Assembly: GCA_027295475.1 (NCBI GenBank)
Contig: JAPUKV010000088.1
Span: 1-9,068, forward strand
DNA length: 9,068 nt
DNA from: Pseudomonadota bacterium
GTDB taxonomy: Bacteria; Pseudomonadota; Gammaproteobacteria; Woeseiales; Woeseiaceae
Direction of reading: 5' to 3'
Numbering within the stretch: the first letter of the stretch is position 1; each line of letters starts with the position of its first letter. The translations under genes were made by a program, and so were the position numbers. Below the pieces are notes generated by a model. That model did no database searches. It saw only the letters and a list, made by a program, of their open reading frames with translations, and was not told the DNA's origin. This document shows, one piece after another, positions 6,055 through 9,068 of this stretch.

Positions 6055-8880
6055 ATGATACAGGCGAAAGCACTGGCCCGACGTCTCGATCCATGGAAGT
6101 CGTTTCTCTGCCTTTTCCCAATCGTCCTTTTCCTCTTCGGCCTGCCCGCGCAGGCTCAGGATGAAGATCTTTTCGATCCCATCAGCGTCAGTGTCGAACT
6201 AGACCAGCTCGCCAGTCATCTCGAAGACGAACAAGTCGAGCAGTCTTTCCTCGCTGCCGCCCGGACGAGAGTGGTTGCGGTCGATGCCGCGGCTGAAAAA
6301 TGCCAATTGGAAGCGACCGAAGAGCGCGCACGACTTGAAGCACGTTTCGAACCGCTTAAAGAGGTAGATGCCGATGTAGCACCCGCCGTTATGGATCAAC
6401 GTAACGAGATCAGGCAGCTTCTCGATGACACGATTGCACGGCAAACGCAATGCAACAGCGTCAAGGACTACGCAGGTTCACTGCTCGATAGAATTACCAA
6501 CAAGCAGACGGAGCTCTCTCAGCAATACCTGTCAAGCCGGGGCCGATCGATTATTACATTGATACGCGAAATGCCGTCACGTTTGCTGACCTGGCCCGCG
6601 CGTCTAAGGCAATCGGTCGACCTCGAGCTGATCGAGAACGTGACCCCGGTTAATTTGTTCTGGCTGCTGATTGTTGTGGGCAGCCTCACCGCAGCGATCG
6701 GCCTCTTCATTCGCCATCGGTTCAATCGCTGGTTCCTGGCGGGTGGGGGCCATGATGCCGAACCACAAATAAGGTACCTGTTGCCGAAACCGCTGGCCGA
6801 ATATTCCCCACTGCTGCTGGAAGGTATGGCACTTGTTGCCTTACTCATGTTGACGCTCAAAGCCGCTTCGTTCGAACTTGCGGTGGTTCGGATTGCGATG
6901 GCGATCCTGCTTTATGGTGCCGCTTGCGTAGTCATTGACTGGGCGACAGGGCCGTTGTCGCCGTCTGCCCAGGTCAAGGGACTGATACCGGACCATGCCC
7001 GTCCGCTGCGTCTGCGCTTGCGATTCCTGGCGCTTGCACTCGTGGCGAGTTTCGTCGTACTCGGTACACGCTGGTTGACCATTCGCATGGTCGACCCGAA
7101 TGTGAATGGCCGGGCAACCATGATTTTTCTCGTTGCCGCAAGCCTGTATTCCGTGCTTGCCTATCTTGGACGAATACCGGGTCTTCACGGCCGCTTCCGA
7201 CTCATTCGCTATCTCGGCTCACTCGCGTTGATCGTCGGCGTTGGAGCGCTTTTTCTCGGCTACCAGAATCTTGCCGGATACCTGATACACGGAGTCACCC
7301 GTACAGCACTGGCGTTGTTCATCCTCTGGATTCTTCTTTGGCTCGTTTTGACGGCGTTTGAGTACTTGTTGCGTGAGGACACGCCCAGTGCATCCAGGCT
7401 ACGAGCGAATTTTGGCGTTACGGAAAGAGCATCGCGGACCGGCCTCGGCTTCATGCAGCTCATCGCCGATCTCGTACTCTGGCTAAGTTTCGTTGTCTAT
7501 GTGATCTATGTCTGGGACGAGTCCGGCACGACGCTCGATCGTCTTATCGATATCGTCGTGATGGGAGGCGTCGTCGGCAATATTCGGCTGGTGCCAATGG
7601 ATATCATTGGCGGTATCCTCGCATTCGCGTTTTTCATGGTCGCGATCGGCTGGATCAAGGGATGGATCAACCGCCGCTGGCTGCGGCACATGGTTCTGGA
7701 ACGCGGCGCCCGTGACGCATTAATGACCCTCTTTGGTTATGTCGGCTTCATTATGGCCGTCATAATCGGCCTGGGCCTCGCCGGTGTGAATCTCGGCGGC
7801 ATCGCAATCGTCAGTGGCGCCCTTGCTCTGGGTATCGGCTTTGGTATGCAGGAGATCGCGAACAATTTAGTTTCGGGCCTTATCTTACTGTTTGAGCGTC
7901 CGATACGCGCTGGTGACTTCGTGACGGTCGGTGAAGTCGAGGGATTCGTCCGCAGCATCCGAATACGTGCGACAGAAATCGAGACACTCGATAACCAAAA
8001 CGTGCTTGTGCCGAATTCCGAACTGGTTTCCGGGCGCGTAACAAACTGGGTATTGCGCGATACCTATGGACGGCTGAGGGTCAACGTCGGCGTCGCATAT
8101 GGATCCGATATTGAAAAAGTCCGCGAAATACTCGAGACGATCGCACGCGCTCACGCCGAGGTCATCACGGACGGCCGCGCGCCAGAACCACGTGCATTGT
8201 TTATGGGCTTCGGCGACAGTTCACTGGATTTCGAACTTCGCGTCCGGATCCAAAGAATCGAACGACGATTCCAGGTGACAAGCGACCTGAATTTCGCGAT
8301 CGATCAGGCATTCAGAGACGCGAATGTCACGATTCCTTTCCCACAGCGCGATCTCCATGTTATTTCCTATCCGGATACGCGCGAGGAAGCGGCACCGGCC
8401 GTCAAGAAAGCGGAAAAGCCAAAGGCAAAAGCCAAAGCAGTACCTCAACCGGAAAGCGTAACGCGCAGCCACAAGGCCGAGCTCGAGGTGGCTGGCAAGA
8501 TCAAGGACGTCTGGACGGCGATTACCGACATCGAATACCTGAAGCAATGGCTGGCGCTGGATGGCGAATTCACGCCGCAGATCGGTCGACCATTTTCGCT
8601 CTCGCTTCGCGACGGTTCCGAATCGGCGGGTCGCATCGATGTTTTCATGCCGCCGCGACGTATGCGCCTTGTCATCGCGCCGCGCGAAGGCGAAGACCCA
8701 TTGCCAAGCGGTCCGATCACTGTGGACTTCTTCCTGCGCGAGCGTGACGAGAAAACACTGATGACGATCAGCGTTGCAGGCATTCCTGCGAGCGAAGACT
8801 GGGAAGAATATTACCGATTGTCCGACGATCGCTGGCAGAACGCACTGGTCGAACTCAAGCACGTGCTAAATCGAGAATAG
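6055..8880 (+). CDS. MscK-like mechanosensitive channel (MscS superfamily) with C-terminal AHSA1/SRPBCC domain
   Basis: This is a 941-residue channel. I chose ATG 6055 over the in-frame ATG 5953 because a textbook signal peptide begins there: basic N-region, FLCLFPIVLFLFGLP core, and AQA cleavage at 32-34. The upstream 34 codons overlap the hairpin and look non-coding. Residues 35-195 form a hydrophilic, mostly helical periplasmic domain with two Cys (83, 133). About eleven membrane helices follow (198-219, 251-271, 273-296, 322-341, 354-372, 383-402, 417-439, 466-487, 515-537, 554-578 and the pore helix from 580), the number seen in MscK. The pore helix carries GIGFGMQEIANN (593-604), then FERPIRAGD (613-621), VPNSELVSG (652-660) and IPFPQRDLHV (760-769), all MscS core motifs. 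By alignment the E. coli gate residues L105/L109 correspond to L592/F596. After a Lys/Ala/Pro-rich linker (776-804), residues 805-941 form an AHSA1-type SRPBCC domain: VWTAITDIEYLKQWL, then PSGPITVDFFL, then DWEEYYRLSDDRWQNAL near the end. The role is osmotic safety valve; the extra domain's role is unknown. Confidence 0.92.
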   Translation: MIQAKALARRLDPWKSFLCLFPIVLFLFGLPAQAQDEDLFDPISVSVELDQLASHLEDEQVEQSFLAAARTRVVAVDAAAEKCQLEATEERARLEARFEPLKEVDADVAPAVMDQRNEIRQLLDDTIARQTQCNSVKDYAGSLLDRITNKQTELSQQYLSSRGRSIITLIREMPSRLLTWPARLRQSVDLELIENVTPVNLFWLLIVVGSLTAAIGLFIRHRFNRWFLAGGGHDAEPQIRYLLPKPLAEYSPLLLEGMALVALLMLTLKAASFELAVVRIAMAILLYGAACVVIDWATGPLSPSAQVKGLIPDHARPLRLRLRFLALALVASFVVLGTRWLTIRMVDPNVNGRATMIFLVAASLYSVLAYLGRIPGLHGRFRLIRYLGSLALIVGVGALFLGYQNLAGYLIHGVTRTALALFILWILLWLVLTAFEYLLREDTPSASRLRANFGVTERASRTGLGFMQLIADLVLWLSFVVYVIYVWDESGTTLDRLIDIVVMGGVVGNIRLVPMDIIGGILAFAFFMVAIGWIKGWINRRWLRHMVLERGARDALMTLFGYVGFIMAVIIGLGLAGVNLGGIAIVSGALALGIGFGMQEIANNLVSGLILLFERPIRAGDFVTVGEVEGFVRSIRIRATEIETLDNQNVLVPNSELVSGRVTNWVLRDTYGRLRVNVGVAYGSDIEKVREILETIARAHAEVITDGRAPEPRALFMGFGDSSLDFELRVRIQRIERRFQVTSDLNFAIDQAFRDANVTIPFPQRDLHVISYPDTREEAAPAVKKAEKPKAKAKAVPQPESVTRSHKAELEVAGKIKDVWTAITDIEYLKQWLALDGEFTPQIGRPFSLSLRDGSESAGRIDVFMPPRRMRLVIAPREGEDPLPSGPITVDFFLRERDEKTLMTISVAGIPASEDWEEYYRLSDDRWQNALVELKHVLNRE

Positions 8881-8904
8881 CACCGCTTTCTCGACGCAGT
8901 TTCG

Positions 8905-9068
8905 TCAGTCAAAATCAGGTATCTCGACATCGAGTTGCTCGACGAGGAACGCCCATTCATCCGCAGCCTGCTCGATGCGCATCCACGTGGGTTTCCCGGC
9001 ACCATGGCCCGCCCTGGTCTCGATGCGAACGAGAATCGGGTTGCTGCAACCCTGGGCCCGCTGCATTT
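8905..9068 (-). CDS. Prolyl oligopeptidase (S9 family), C-terminal fragment
   Basis: The minus strand is open from the window edge to a TGA at 8907-8905. The last 54 residues end NPILVRIETRAGHGAGKP (in the middle) and then a helical tail with AADEWAFLVEQL. The R-I-E-T-x-A-G-H-G-A-G-K-P motif is the signature around the catalytic His of prolyl oligopeptidases, serine peptidases that cut after proline in short peptides; the His codon is at 9006-9004. The catalytic Ser and Asp and the beta-propeller lie outside the window. The gene converges on the channel gene with 24 bases between stop codons. The in-frame ATG near 9066 is internal to the family fold, not a start. The cellular location cannot be judged from this end. 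Confidence 0.88.
   Translation of the reverse strand, partial: MQRAQGCSNPILVRIETRAGHGAGKPTWMRIEQAADEWAFLVEQLDVEIPDFD

Noticed and set aside
8811..9005. A 64-codon minus-strand frame across the channel/peptidase junction
   Set aside because: The correct minus-strand frame here is the prolyl oligopeptidase C-terminus, which stops at 8905; this one is out of frame with it.
1..9068. CRISPR array, insertion sequence, tRNA or phage genes
   Set aside because: I saw no regularly spaced direct DNA repeats, terminal inverted repeats, transposase motifs or cloverleaf; the TPR repeats are similar only at protein level.

Overview
The window reads as chromosomal DNA from a proteobacterium, most likely a free-living or marine gammaproteobacterium. 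This is inference from protein style, not from a marker gene. The base composition is moderately GC-rich. The genes include a very large multidomain signalling kinase whose N-terminal two-helix module resembles those in gammaproteobacterial cyclase/TPR proteins, a Bax-inhibitor-1-type membrane protein, an MscK-like mechanosensitive channel and a prolyl oligopeptidase. I see no mobile element, CRISPR array, rRNA or tRNA.

Layout. Bases 1-30 may be the last codons of an upstream gene. Bases 68-4804 encode a 1578-residue protein with these parts in order: two transmembrane helices, an intact Ser/Thr protein kinase, a class III nucleotidyl cyclase-like domain that has lost a metal-binding Asp, a STAND/AAA ATPase, and about twelve TPR-type repeats of about 40 residues. 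After 29 bases, and behind a very strong Shine-Dalgarno sequence, comes a small DUF4242 (SCO4226-like, nickel-binding family) protein at 4834-5100. A 153-base gap leads to a seven-helix BI-1/YccA family protein (5254-5943), which is followed by a perfect 9-bp hairpin. A large MscS-superfamily channel follows. Its best start is 6055, not the farther upstream ATG at 5953, because a clear signal peptide begins at 6055. On the minus strand, convergent and separated by only 24 bases, is the C-terminal end of a prolyl oligopeptidase (8905-9068, truncated by the window edge).

How they may fit together. The kinase/cyclase-like/ATPase/TPR protein is a membrane-anchored signal integrator and may be co-transcribed with the DUF4242 protein. 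BI-1 and the mechanosensitive channel are both integral membrane proteins connected with ion flux or stress, but nothing here proves a shared pathway.

The most unusual element is the channel's C-terminus. After a complete MscS pore and cytoplasmic domain there is a Lys/Ala/Pro-rich linker and then an SRPBCC domain of the AHSA1 type, in one uninterrupted frame. That would place a hydrophobic-ligand-binding or chaperone-activator-like fold on the cytoplasmic side of a mechanosensitive channel. The second point of interest is the kinase-pseudocyclase-ATPase-TPR chain next to a metal-binding-family partner.
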